A stretch of DNA of 10,230 bases from Cochliopodium minus (taxonomy: Eukaryota; Discosea; Himatismenida; Cochliopodiidae). Positions 1 through 8,917 of the stretch are shown piece after piece. The stretch's first letter is position 1. The number at the start of each line of letters is the position of its first letter. The stretch lies in assembly GCA_024220525.1 (NCBI GenBank), contig JAMYWO010000394.1, positions 1-10,230 of the forward strand, given 5' to 3'. Under the pieces are notes generated by a model. It was not told the DNA's origin. It did not search any database and saw only the letters and a list, made by a program, of their open reading frames with translations. The position numbers and the translations under genes were made by a program.

Positions 1-77
1 AATTTAATTGAAATATTTTTAAATTTAATTTCCAATAAAATTATTTTTATTTTTGAATCAGATCTTGATGGTGAGTC
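1..77. repeat. Left copy of exact 77-bp terminal direct repeat
   Basis: Bases 1-77 are identical to 10154-10230. The repeat covers the last seven codons and stop of the minus-strand C39-like peptidase gene plus its AT-rich 3' flank, so it is not a simple low-complexity match. An exact terminal overlap of this kind is what a k-mer assembler leaves when a path closes on itself, and 77 is a commonly used k. After removing one copy the unit is 10,153 bases. Whether the molecule is really circular cannot be decided from sequence alone. Confidence 0.95.
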
Positions 78-2329
78 TTCCTCCAATGTTGTCAGAGTAA
101 GAATAACCAGGATAGTTGGTTCCATTGATCCACCCAGGAACTTGAGGGAGAGATCCATAAACAGTGCCATAAGCAACAATCTCCAGCTCTACTATATCTC
201 CTGTATCCACTATGTTGAAATCTAAAGAAAGAATTGTATATTTAATCTAAATTTTTTTTTATTTATTATGTTTGATTTTTTTTTATTTTTTATTTTTAAA
301 ATTTTAATTGTTATTTTTTGATTTTTTTATTTTATTTTAAATTTTTTTAATCTATTTTTAATTTTTTTTTTTTACTTGCTTCATAGACTTTGTTAGGAGA
401 GACGAGACCAATAGGGTTTTGGAAGGATTGAGAGACTTGACGAGTGGAATTTCTCTGAGAAACGGAGAGGACAGCAACGGAGTTTTTCGCAATGTAAAAG
501 TCCGCATCGATGGAGAAAGGGTAAGGCGCGTTATATTGGATTGTGGAGTTGATGAATATTCTTCCGTTTGATCTGAATGTCTTTGCTTTCACTTCCCATG
601 GTGAAACTCTTTTAAAAAAAATAAAACAAAAAAATTAAAAATAAACCAAAATTAAAAATAAATTAAAATAATAATTAATTCAAAAAAAAAAAAAGAAAAA
701 TAAAATAAAAAAAAAATACAAAAAAATTAAAAAAATTTAAAGATTAAATAAAAAAAATTAATCAAAATTAAAATAAAAAAATGGTTTTTACAAAATTGCA
801 GTGTATGGATCATAGCTGTAGTTGTAAAGTTTTTCAAAATGACTCCACAATACACAAAATACTGTTTCGTTAACTCTCAAAACGTGCTAAATAAAACAAT
901 TGAAAAATAAAAAAGAGAATAAAAAATGAAAATAAAAAATGAAATACAGGTTGTCCTTGGCGTCCCCATGGGTCTTACAAATAATATTTTTTTTTGAAAT
1001 TATTTTTTTTTAATTTTTTTTTTAATTTTTAAATTTATTTTACCATTCAACAATAATTCTTTAGTAACATCATCATAACCAAAAGCAACCCTGAAATGCC
1101 CTACAAAAAAAAAAATTTTATTTAAATAATTAACTTAATTTCAAGAAATTTTTTTCAAGAAATTTTTTATTTTAATATTTTTTTATTTTCAAAGATTTTT
1201 TTTTTTTTTTTGGTTTTTTTTAAAATTAAAATTACCATCATGTTGTGTTTCTGAGAACCAGTTGAGTACAATGAGAGGAAAACCTTGTTTAATAACTTTT
1301 ACTAAGTCTCCAAACCAGCATTGTTTAGCTCTACGTACAAATCCTCCCATACCCAAATAATTAACTAAAAAAATCATTAAAAATATTAAAAAAGAAATTT
1401 TAAATATAAAAACAAAAAAAAAACAAAATAATTTTCAAATAGTTTTTTTTTTAACCTTCGTTCCATCCATTTTTAGGTACATCATTTGGAAATGGGTAAC
1501 TTTGAATTTTTGGAGCAGATGAAACGTTGGAAAAATGAGCGATTCTAAAATTAAAAAATGAAATAATAAAAATATTCAAAAATAAAAAAAAAGTAAAAAT
1601 AAAATACAAAAAACATTTTATAGAAACATTTTGTAAAAACATTTCATAAAAAATATTTAATTTCTTCAAAAAAAATTACCTTTGAAGATCTACTACCCAT
1701 GTTCCTGATGTGTTTGTTGTTCTTGCAGTATCTATTATTTCGTATTGTGAAAGGGTGGAGTTTGGGAAGTGGGAAAGGTATGTCATTTGAAACTAGAAAC
1801 AATCAACGAGTTTTTTTTAAATTGTTAAATTTTCATTTTATTTTTGAATATTAGAATGTATTGAGAGATTGAGGATATTTCTCTGTTTAATATCTATATA
1901 TATTAAAGTATTTCGGAGATGTGGTATTTATTTCTGAATTTATTGAGGATTCTTTCTTATAATAATATCGTTGTTAAAATATTTTTATATTTTAACCGAT
2001 TATTATTTATTTCCCTTTATCTATTCTTCTATTCTATTTTAAGTATACTTACTGATGCATCACCTTTATATTTTGAATTTTATGTGAAATAAAAAAAATA
2101 AAAAAAAAGAGTAATTTTTAAAATAAAACATAAAATAAGAGATAAAGAGTTTTTTTTACCACAGCTATATACAGTTACCTAATAATTAGATTGATAGATT
2201 ATTTTTTGATTAAAAAGGATATTTTGTTCAGAGATTTGTTCTTGCCTGTTCTCTCCATGGAACATAAACATCACATTTGGAAATTATCAAAAGATTGAGA
2301 AATAGAATACAAATGAAAATTAGTCTCAT
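58..2329 (-). CDS. Secreted C39-like papain-fold cysteine peptidase, 11 exons, 339 aa
   Basis: Exons on the minus strand: 2329-2246, 2178-2160, 2063-2053, 1792-1680, 1544-1456, 1364-1236, 1100-1044, 973-948, 886-792, 608-376, 221-58 (1020 nt, all phases consistent, stop TGA). The ATG at 2329 opens a signal peptide (MRLIFICILFLNLLIIS). The mature protein starts with a YVPWREQ...YSCGDASFQM segment, giving the likely oxyanion Gln28 and nucleophile Cys34. Then come WFGDLVKVIKQGFPLIVLNW, DGHFRVAFGYDD (His150) and NDPWG (Asp168). This order matches the C39-like peptidase family (Pfam Peptidase_C39_2 type). Residues about 200-339 form a beta-rich C-terminal region I do not recognise. Eight NxS/T sequons fit a lysosomal or extracellular protein. 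The substrate is unknown; bacterial C39 enzymes cut double-glycine leaders, but that cannot be transferred here. Cys34 lies on a 19-nt microexon, followed by an 11-nt one. Intron 1 is GC-AG. Family confidence is good; function is inferred. Confidence 0.85.
2179..2245 (-). other. GC-AG intron 1 of the C39-like peptidase gene
   Basis: On the minus strand the exon ends ...GAACAG and the intron begins GCAAGA and ends ATTATTAG. No GT occurs on this strand between about 2270 and 2180 that could act as donor, and unspliced read-through meets a TGA within a few codons. Using the GC donor joins the signal-peptide exon in frame to the Cys34 microexon and restores the expected Gln-to-Cys spacing of the family. 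CAG|GCAAG is the usual context of GC-AG introns. Confidence 0.75.
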
Positions 2330-2468
2330 TTTAACAGATTTCTTTTCAATTTTTTTATTTTTATTTTTATTTTTTTAAAGAAAGTAAAAAGAATTTTCGG
2401 GGTTGAACTTTGAAATTGAATTTTAATTATTTTCAAAACCTTTTAAAAAGCTCTTTGTGAACAAAATC

Positions 2469-3533
2469 CTACTTGAATCTAAAAGAAAAGAAAGTTTTAA
2501 AGGAAATTTGAATGAAAAAAAAGTTTTTTAACTTTGCAGAAGGATTGTTGATTGGTCTTTCAATGAATTGAGGAGAACTTCTAAACTTCTTGATATTAGG
2601 AAACTCTTTGAATCTGTTCATGTACTCAACAAGGTTAGGGAAATCTTTAAAACCATCAGCATTCATGATATAACTTTGATCCAACAATTCAAAAATGTGA
2701 AATTCTGGAAAAGTGATATAATCTCCAACCTTGAAAGTATTAAGGTGTGATTAGATTGAAGATTGTAAGAGATTTTTTTTTTTTTCTTTACCATCCATTT
2801 CTTGTTTCCGAGGAATTGGGAGAATTGGGTGTGGTATTTCTTTTGTTGATCATTTTTCCATCCAACTATCAAGTTTTCATAATCTTGATTGTAGCAAATT
2901 CTATTCGAGAAAGGAATTTAAAAAAAATATAATCGATAAGAAGATTAAGTAGGGAGGGCAATAGGAGTTTTTAAATACCCGAAATTTTTACCTTGTAATG
3001 GTATTTCTGAAATCCATTGCGACTTCCAATAACATGTTGACGATCCCTTGGTCGTGTAAATTCTTTCCAGAAAGATCTCCTCCCTTTTTGGTTGCAATAT
3101 ATCTCAAAATTGCATTTGATTGAGTCAATTTGGTTTCACCATCAATTCTGCAGTTAAATAAAAGCGAAGTTAATAAAATTTAATGTTGTTTGTATATTTA
3201 TTTAAATGGGAAATAATTACAAGTATGGAAGATTTGGGAAATCCTAACCGAGTTTCTCTTTTTCTTTCAGCCAGGTTCCTCTATCATTTCCATCATATTG
3301 GATATCTTCATAAGGAAATTCGCAATATTCCAAAAGGTATCTGATTGGTTGCTGCAATCCTCTTTTTATGGTAATTGCACATGAAAATAAAATTTAAAAA
3401 AATATAAAAATTGTTATTATTTACCTAATTTTCCCTATAATGAGGAGAAGATGAAATGATAAGTTTAAAGGTTGTCTCAATGTAATATTTTTAAATTATT
3501 ACAGTATGCGATGGTGATTTTTCCTTGGCTCAT
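2469..3533 (-). pseudogene. Mu-like glutathione S-transferase, tandem copy 1, with in-frame TAG
   Basis: Exons: 3533-3503, 3434-3425 (10-nt microexon), 3361-3221, 3147-2992, 2900-2792, 2729-2533, 2478-2469 (654 nt, 217 codons plus stop). The product starts MSQGKITIAYWKIRGL, with the Mu-class Tyr-Trp active-site segment. It continues through FPNLPYLIDG and LTQSNAILRYIA (glutathione site), ICYNQDYENL, FLGNKKWM and DGFKDFPNLVEYMNRF. Codon 53 is TAG (minus strand, 3246-3244). It lies inside exon 3, where copy 2 reads TTA in GCA TTA GAT, so translation would stop after 52 residues. The stretch after the stop is otherwise intact. A TTG-to-TAG change, a recent knockout, a polymorphism or a sequencing error are all possible. 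A 54-base terminal intron (2532-2479) gives the end INNPSAKFK, close to copy 2's INSPKYAKFF; without splicing the protein runs about 18 residues further to the same TAG. It sits 86 bases downstream of copy 2. Confidence 0.8.
2541..2850. repeat. Near-identical tandem segment, copy 1 (GST exons 5-6 and intron 5)
   Basis: Bases 2541-2850 match 3641-3950 at a constant offset of 1100 with only two differences that I can see (2545/3645 and 2601/3701). The match includes the whole 62-base intron 5 and its poly-T stretch. Similarity drops sharply just outside, starting at 2851/3951. A second homogenised block, 3000-3147 against 4105-4252 (offset 1105), has a single difference (3070/4175). Confidence 0.9.
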
Positions 3534-3619
3534 TTCTAATATATGATTTTTTTTTTTTTAAATTTTAAATAAACGAATAAATCAAAAAAAAAAGGTAAAA
3601 AGTTTTAATTCAAAAGAAA

Positions 3620-4637
3620 TCAAAAGAATTTAGCATATTTAGGACTGTTGATTGGTCTTTCAATGAATTGAGGAGAACTTCTAAACTTCTTGATATTAGG
3701 CAACTCTTTGAATCTGTTCATGTACTCAACAAGGTTAGGGAAATCTTTAAAACCATCAGCATTCATGATATAACTTTGATCCAACAATTCAAAAATGTGA
3801 AATTCTGGAAAAGTGATATAATCTCCAACCTTGAAAGTATTAAGGTGTGATTAGATTGAAGATTGTAAGAGATTTTTTTTTTTTTCTTTACCATCCATTT
3901 CTTGTTTCCGAGGAATTGGGAGAATTGGGTGTGGTATTTCTTTTGTTGATTACTTTTCCATCCAACAAGCAAATTATCATAATCTTGATTGTAAACGATA
4001 CTGAGTTTATAAAAAAAAATAAAAATTAATTCCAATGATTTCATTTAATTGAATAGGAGATGTGAATAGGTTCAATATTGAAGAAAATTTTTTTACTTTG
4101 TTATGGTATTTCTGAAATCCATTGCGACTTCCAATAACATGTTGACGATCCCTTGGTCGTGTAAATTCTTTCCACAAAGATCTCCTCCCTTTTTGGTTGC
4201 AATATATCTCAAAATTGCATTTGATTGAGTCAATTTGGTTTCACCATCAATTCTTCAAATGAAATAATTGAAATAAATTATTTAATCTTGTTTGTGGAAA
4301 ATAATTACAAGTATGGAAGATTTGGGAAATCTAATGCAAGGGTTTCTTTGTCCTTTGCCCATTGTTCATTATCTTCATATTGGATATCTTCATGATTAAA
4401 TTCGCAATATTCCAAAAGGTATCTAATGGATTGTTGCAATCCTCTATTGAATTAAATGAATGATAATAGTTTTATAAAATGTGAAGATAAATTTGAGAAA
4501 ATAATAAAAATAAAAAATATTAATTTACCTAATTTTCCCTATAATGAAGAAGAGATGAAATGATAAGATAAATTTATAGTGTTAATTCTGTATTTAAATT
4601 TATTACAGTATGCCACAGTGATTTTTTCTTGACTCAT
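3620..4637 (-). CDS. Mu-like glutathione S-transferase, tandem copy 2, 216 aa
   Basis: Exons: 4637-4607, 4538-4529 (10-nt microexon), 4443-4309, 4252-4097, 4000-3892, 3829-3620 (651 nt, stop TGA). The length equals the usual Mu class (about 217-218). The N-terminal thioredoxin-like domain shows AYWKIRGL (likely catalytic Tyr10), FPNLPYLIDG with the cis-Pro position (Asn55-Leu56-Pro57), and TQSNAILRYIA (Gln68-Ser69 for the glutathione gamma-glutamate). The all-helical C-terminal domain includes IVYNQDYDNL, FSQFLGNKKWM, DYITFPEFHIFELLDQ and FKDFPNLVEYMNRFKEF. It should be a cytosolic enzyme conjugating glutathione to electrophiles, or using it in isomerase or peroxidase reactions. There is no signal peptide. 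The ATG at 4637 gives the canonical N-terminus. The catalytic Tyr codon ends exon 1 and the following Trp codon is split into the microexon. It was probably copied to make copy 1, and parts of both have since been homogenised. Confidence 0.92.
3641..3950. repeat. Near-identical tandem segment, copy 2 (GST exons 5-6 and intron 5)
   Basis: Partner of 2541-2850. Intron sequence is as conserved as exon sequence here, whereas introns 3 and 4 and exon 3 differ clearly between the copies. That pattern fits gene conversion better than uniform divergence after a single duplication. Confidence 0.9.
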
Positions 4638-4852
4638 TTCTAATTTTGATTTTTTTTTTTATTTGATTCAACTGGTTGGTTGTATTGTGGACTTATTTTG
4701 AAATTTTTATTAAAAATTATCCCATATATTAAAAACGGAGTTAAATTACAAAAGAATAAGGCTGTCATACAAAGATTTAAATTGAAAATAAAAATTTTAA
4801 TAAAAATAATAAAAGAAATAATAAAAATATGAGATTTTTCTTCAAAGGGATG

Positions 4853-6980
4853 TCAGTTCTTGTTTTCTTCATTATCTTCATCAGTTGGTTCCTATTTACA
4901 AAAAAAAAAAATAATTAATTAAATTTATTAAAGAAAAAAAAAGAAAAAAAAAGAAAATATTTACATGAACATGAACAACATATTCAAAGTTATTGAGAAG
5001 CTTGATTTTGTTTTCAAGTTTGAGAGGAGTAGGACTACTTCTGTTTTCATTGTCACCCAAACCAAGTTGTCCATACTCGTTAGAACCACAAACAAAAAGT
5101 TCTCCTTTTTCTTTGAAAAAAAAAATTAATTTAAAAATAAAAAAATAATTAATTTAATCGAAAAAATTTTTGAAAAATTCAAAAAAATTTAAAAATTTAA
5201 AAATAAAAAAATTTATTAAACAATTTTAAAAATATCATTACCATTTAAAAACATGGAGTGATGAGAACCGGATGCGATACTCTCAATGTCAGACAAATCT
5301 ATTTTGGTGTATTGGGAGACATTCTTGGTGTTACCTAAACAAAGTTGGCCATCTTCATTCACTCCAGTTGAAAAAACAGTTCCGTTCTCTTTTACAAAAT
5401 AAATTTTAAAAAAAAAATAATTAAAAAAAATCAAAATAACTAAAAATTAATTAATAAAAAATTTTAATAATAATTTAAAAATTTAATTTTTAAAATTAAA
5501 AAATAATTTATTTATTTTTACTTTTCAAAATAATGGTGTGGTTATTTCCACAGTGTATTGCCTTTACGTCAGGATGGGCTACGATAGTGACAGGATCAAA
5601 CTGGTTGGCTTTGTCGAGGAAACCCAATTCTCCGTCATAGTTGTTACCCAAACAAACCAACTGGACACCCTCAACTCCTCCTATAAAATAAATAAAAATA
5701 AAACAAAAATAAAAATAAAAATAAATATAAATATAAAAAAAGAATAAAAAAAATATATAAAAAAATATTATTAAATTAAAAATAAATTTTGAAATCCAAT
5801 TTAAATGAAAAGTATAAATTTAATTTAATTTTTTTTTTTTTACTTGATACAATGACCGTGTGTTCATATCCACAACAAATAGTAACGATATTTTTGTTTG
5901 TGGTAATGAGTTTTGGCAAGTAAGCATAACTCTCATAACCAAGACCAATTTGTCCTTAAAAAAAATAGTTTAAAAAAAAAAAATTTAAAAAAATAAAATT
6001 AAAAAAAAATTGATAACATAAAAATGGGGAAATAAAAATAAAATTTTGATTTTTTTTTTTTTACCACTTGAATTGGACCCTAATACATATATTTCTCCAT
6101 TTTCTAAAAAATATTTTGTCGTTAATTTTTTTAAAAAAAAAAAAATGGCTGAGCGGAATTTTTTTTTTTAATGTACCTCTGAGAAAGAAGCAGTGATCAG
6201 AACCCACATAAAAACTCTTGACATCTTCTATATTAATTTGAGTGAAAGTAGTGTGCAACTCTTCCAAAAACAAACCAATGAAAAATAATTTGTCATCGAC
6301 TTAAGAAAAAAAGTAAAAAAATAAAAATAAATAAAAATAAAATAAAATAAAATAAAATAAAAATATGAAATAAAAAAATAATTTTTATTTTACAAGTTTG
6401 AATAATGGTGAACTTTGAAGCACGTACTTTCTTTACTTTTTCCGCAATTTTTACAAATTTGGTGATAGTACTGTCGTGTTGACTTCCGAACTCGCTGTTC
6501 ATATTCAATCCGCAGACATACAGATCACCGTTACCTTATAAAAGATTAGCATTCATGTTTAGATATAATAAAAAAATATTTTTGTTTTTTTTACTTTCTA
6601 AGATTAATGAATGATACAATCCTAATTGAATACTCACAATATTTGGGTTGTTCATTACTTTTGTTGGGGTTTTTAAACTATTTTTAATTTAAAGTTTAAA
6701 AAAAAAATTTTTCCGTTTATTATTTAAATATCTTTCTCTGAATTATTAAAATATAATATAATAACAAAAAAATAAATTACTCATCTGTTGATCCTACACC
6801 ACATTGTCCAAAATCATTTTTACCAAATGCAAATAAATCTCCATTTTCTTTCATAGAATTATTAAAACGAGATAATTATTATTAAAGGAATATTATATTT
6901 ATTTTTATACCGCATAGAAACATATTGTGTTGGGCAAAGCATGATCCACTTGATAATTTGATAGTTGTATCATTTTCCAT
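4853..6980 (-). CDS. RCC1-repeat seven-blade beta-propeller protein, 11 exons, 374 aa
   Basis: Exons: 6980-6911, 6847-6781, 6677-6595, 6534-6394, 6299-6177, 6103-6065, 5954-5844, 5680-5522, 5388-5242, 5110-4965, 4891-4853 (1125 nt, all phases agree, stop TGA). Repeats start near residues 24 (NGDLFAFGKNDFGQCGVG), 74 (NGDLYVCGLN), 121 (degenerate, DDKLFFIG), 162 (NGEIYVLGSNSSGQIGLG), 212 (VQLVCLGNNYDGELG), 265 (NGTVFSTGVNEDGQLCLG) and 314 (KGELFVCGSNEYGQLGLG). Characteristic GxxHxxxL-type segments lie between them (GLYHSLIL, GYEHTVIV, GNNHTIIL, GSHHSMFL). Seven blades fill the protein, with only an acidic tail (EPTDEDNEENKN) beyond them. No signal peptide or extra domain is present, so it is an intracellular propeller. 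RCC1 itself is the Ran exchange factor, but many RCC1-repeat proteins are not, and I cannot assign that activity. The ATG at 6980 begins the first exon and faces the acyltransferase gene. Confidence 0.92.
6318..6363. repeat. AAAAT-type microsatellite in RCC1 intron 4
   Basis: A run of AAAAT/AAAT units, at least five clean AAAAT steps between about 6334 and 6360, lies inside the 94-base intron 6300-6393. Similar A-rich stuttering occurs at 5697-5750 in intron 7. It is low-complexity intron filler with no sign of function. Confidence 0.7.
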
Positions 6981-7379
6981 CTTTTCTTTTATCTTTATTT
7001 ATATTGAATCAATAGGGGTTTTTGGGTTCTTTATTGGGAAGAGATAGGAAGTTGATATTAGTATTTGATAAGTGTATTTGTACTGAATTATTTTGATACC
7101 TTTAAAAGTATTATCCAAATATTTTTTTTTTTATATTTTAATCCTTCAATTGATCTATTTTTGAATGACCAAACTAAACAATGTTAAAATTATTGTTCTA
7201 ATAATTTTCTCAGATGAATATAAAGTGATCATAAGTATAAGAAGGAAAATATATTTGATTTTTCTTATCAAAATTAATAACCACCAATTATCTTCAATAA
7301 ATTGTAGAATAGGTTATGTTAAAACAATAACATTGAAATAACTTTCCCATTATATACATCAAGTAATTTAAAAAAAAAA
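6981..7379. promoter_or_regulatory. Divergent intergenic region between RCC1-repeat and carnitine acyltransferase genes
   Basis: These 399 bases separate two start codons pointing away from each other, so they must hold both promoters and 5' leaders if both genes are transcribed. Composition is AT-rich but less homopolymeric than the introns, with stretches such as GGGGTTTTTGGGTTC near 7015-7030. I see no open frame with coding character, no tRNA and no recognisable core promoter motif. Confidence 0.5.
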
Positions 7380-8703
7380 ATGAAGAAAAGCATAACAAAT
7401 TTGTTTCGCAATAATAAAAAATTGTTGACAAATTCATCAAAATCAGGAAATGGTGATTAAATGAGAAATAAAATCAATAATAAACATAATATATTTTTTT
7501 TTTCAATCTCCATTTCAAATCCCAAAAAAATAAAAGATAAATATTTGGATAACAATGTATTGCCAACAATGAAATTCCAAGATTCATTATTGAGATTGCC
7601 ATTGCCTAAATTGGAGGATACACTCAAGAAATATCTCAAATCCGTTGAACCATTGGTCTCCGAAGAGGTCTTCCAAGAAACAACAAAGATAGTAGAAGAA
7701 TTCGAAAAGAATGAAGGAAAGCAACTTCATGGGATCTTGGAGAAGAGGTATAAATACAAAATAATTGAAATAAATAAATAAATAAGTATAATTGATGAAA
7801 ATAATAAGATGATTGACATCTTTATACTTGAATTGCATCTATCCATTTCATAATCAAAAAAAAAATTTTATAATCAAACGAGATATTAAATAATTTCTTT
7901 CCTTCCAATTTCATTTATGAATATAGAAACAAAGAAAATAAGGATACATCATTCATCTCAAAGCCATGGTTCGATATGTATTTGGAATTGAGAGATCCAT
8001 TGCCAATTAATGTGAATCCCTTTCTCCAAATCACAGATGATCCAAACAGGAAGAATCAAGTGGTCAGAGCAGCCAATCTGTTGAGATCATCGGTGAGATT
8101 CTACGAATCATTGAGAGATAGAAAGTTATCGCCGGAAGTTTTTGTGATGAAGGGAAGCAAGTTTAATGAATACAAAGATTGGTTCAGATTTCTTCCGAAC
8201 AGTCTTGCATTTTATCCTGCTGCAGCATTAAAAGGTATAAAAAAATTTTTTTAAATGAGATCCAGTATATAAATTTAAATGAAATAAAATTTCATTTTAA
8301 AGAATTTTTAGAAAGATAAATTAAAATGATTTTATATATAATTTATTTATAAAAAATTTCTCAAAGAAAAATCAAAAATAGTAAAAATAAATCATTTTTT
8401 TTTATTTATTTTTTTAAAATTAAATTCATTAAATTAAAATAATCGCATTTATTATTTTTTTTTTTAAAAAAACAGCGTATCCACTTGACATGAGCCAATA
8501 CGATTCATTATTTGGGACATCTAGAATTCCAAAAAAAGACAAGGACTTTTTGCACAAGGGACATTCCACACATTGCGTGGTTCTCCACAAAAACAATTTC
8601 TACAAATTGTCTCTTTTCGAACAAGATGGCACTGCTTCTACTGAAGAACAACTAGCTTCTCGTTTGTTGTCCATAGTTAATAATAGTGAATGGGCTCCTA
8701 AAG
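7380..8703 (+). CDS. Mitochondrial carnitine O-acyltransferase (CPT2-like), N-terminal part only
   Basis: Exons 7380-7452, 7537-7747, 7927-8234 and 8476-8703 give about 273 residues, phases agreeing, with the last exon ending in phase 1 before a GTGAAT donor. Residues 1-24 (MKKSITNLFRNN...) are basic and free of acidic residues, as in mitochondrial presequences. Family segments follow: LLRLPLPKLEDTLKKYL, PWFDMYLELRDPLPINVNPF, ANLLRSSVRFYESLRD, FRFLPNSLAFYPA, AYPLDMSQYDSLFGTSRIP and FYKLSLFEQDG. These match the N-terminal domain of the choline/carnitine acyltransferase family, CPT2 type, which moves acyl groups between carnitine and CoA for beta-oxidation. Full-length members have about 600-660 residues. 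The catalytic-His half and the expected next segment (a YLT...RD-like motif) are absent, and nothing downstream supplies them. Reading past the last exon stops at TAA 8736-8738. So this is a broken gene or an assembly break, not an active enzyme as shown. Confidence 0.88.
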
Positions 8704-8768
8704 GTGAATTTTTTTATTTTATCTTGAGCTTCTTATAAAAATTTTTATTCTAATTTGAATTTCAAAGT

Positions 8769-8811
8769 AATAAAACCGTTTTTAAATTTAAATTAAAGTG
8801 GAAATACAAAT
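8769..8811 (+). repeat. 43-bp direct repeat, copy A, covering an intron tail and exon start
   Basis: It matches 9008-9050 at offset 239 with one mismatch (T8779 against C9018). It spans a T/A-rich tail ending ATTAAAG, which looks like a 3' splice site, and the following TGGAAATACAAAT, the start of a plausible coding exon. Both copies are followed by open frames in the same phase. Confidence 0.9.
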
Positions 8812-8917
8812 AAAAATTATTTTGAATGATTTAATATATCCCAAGATTGAAGAAGAACTAAACAAAGTTAAAGTGACTTATAAAGCTCACAATCAATCAA
8901 TTCTCTTATATGTCTAG
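8799..8917 (+). CDS. Unidentified terminal exon A (38 aa plus stop)
   Basis: After a possible acceptor ATTAAAG, phase 1, the frame reads (V)EIQIKIILNDLIYPKIEEEL and then NKVKVTYKAHNQSILLYV before TAG. Composition is clearly more balanced than the flanking A/T tracts, and charged and hydrophobic residues alternate as in real protein. The phase fits a splice from the acyltransferase exon ending at 8703 (intron 8704-8798, 95 bases), but the residues do not resemble the next part of that family. I do not recognise the protein. It could be the last exon of another gene whose earlier exons lie outside, or the replacement tail of the truncated acyltransferase. Confidence 0.45.

Noticed and set aside
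1793-2052. A hidden snoRNA or other RNA gene in the longest peptidase intron.
   Set aside because: The intron is less homopolymeric than its neighbours, but I found no clear C/D or H/ACA boxes or strong hairpin on the transcribed strand.
3244-3246. Alternative nuclear code with TAG read as an amino acid.
   Set aside because: It is the only in-frame TAG among five spliced genes, and TAG is the natural terminator of the CxxC protein and of exon A. A single nonsense change is simpler.
2568-4029. Plus-strand open frames opposite the GST genes (2568-2750, 2747-2932, 3668-3850, 3847-4029).
   Set aside because: They are duplicated only because the GST locus is duplicated, run across introns of the minus-strand genes, and have no family signal.
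5538-5747. Plus-strand open frame at 5538-5747.
   Set aside because: It is the antisense of RCC1 exon 8 (5680-5522), followed by a low-complexity lysine-rich run from the intron.
6318-6363. CRISPR-like or regulatory repeat array.
   Set aside because: The units are 4-5 bases of A and T without spacers and lie in an intron; this is a microsatellite.
7457-7838. Minus-strand open frames at 7457-7639 and 7587-7838.
   Set aside because: They are shadows of the acyltransferase exon 7537-7747, which carries clear family motifs on the plus strand.
8704-8738. Acyltransferase ending naturally at the TAA at 8736-8738 by reading through the donor.
   Set aside because: The added residues (EFFYFILSFL) look like translated intron, and a good GTGAAT donor sits at the exon end. 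It remains possible as a retained-intron form but is not supported.
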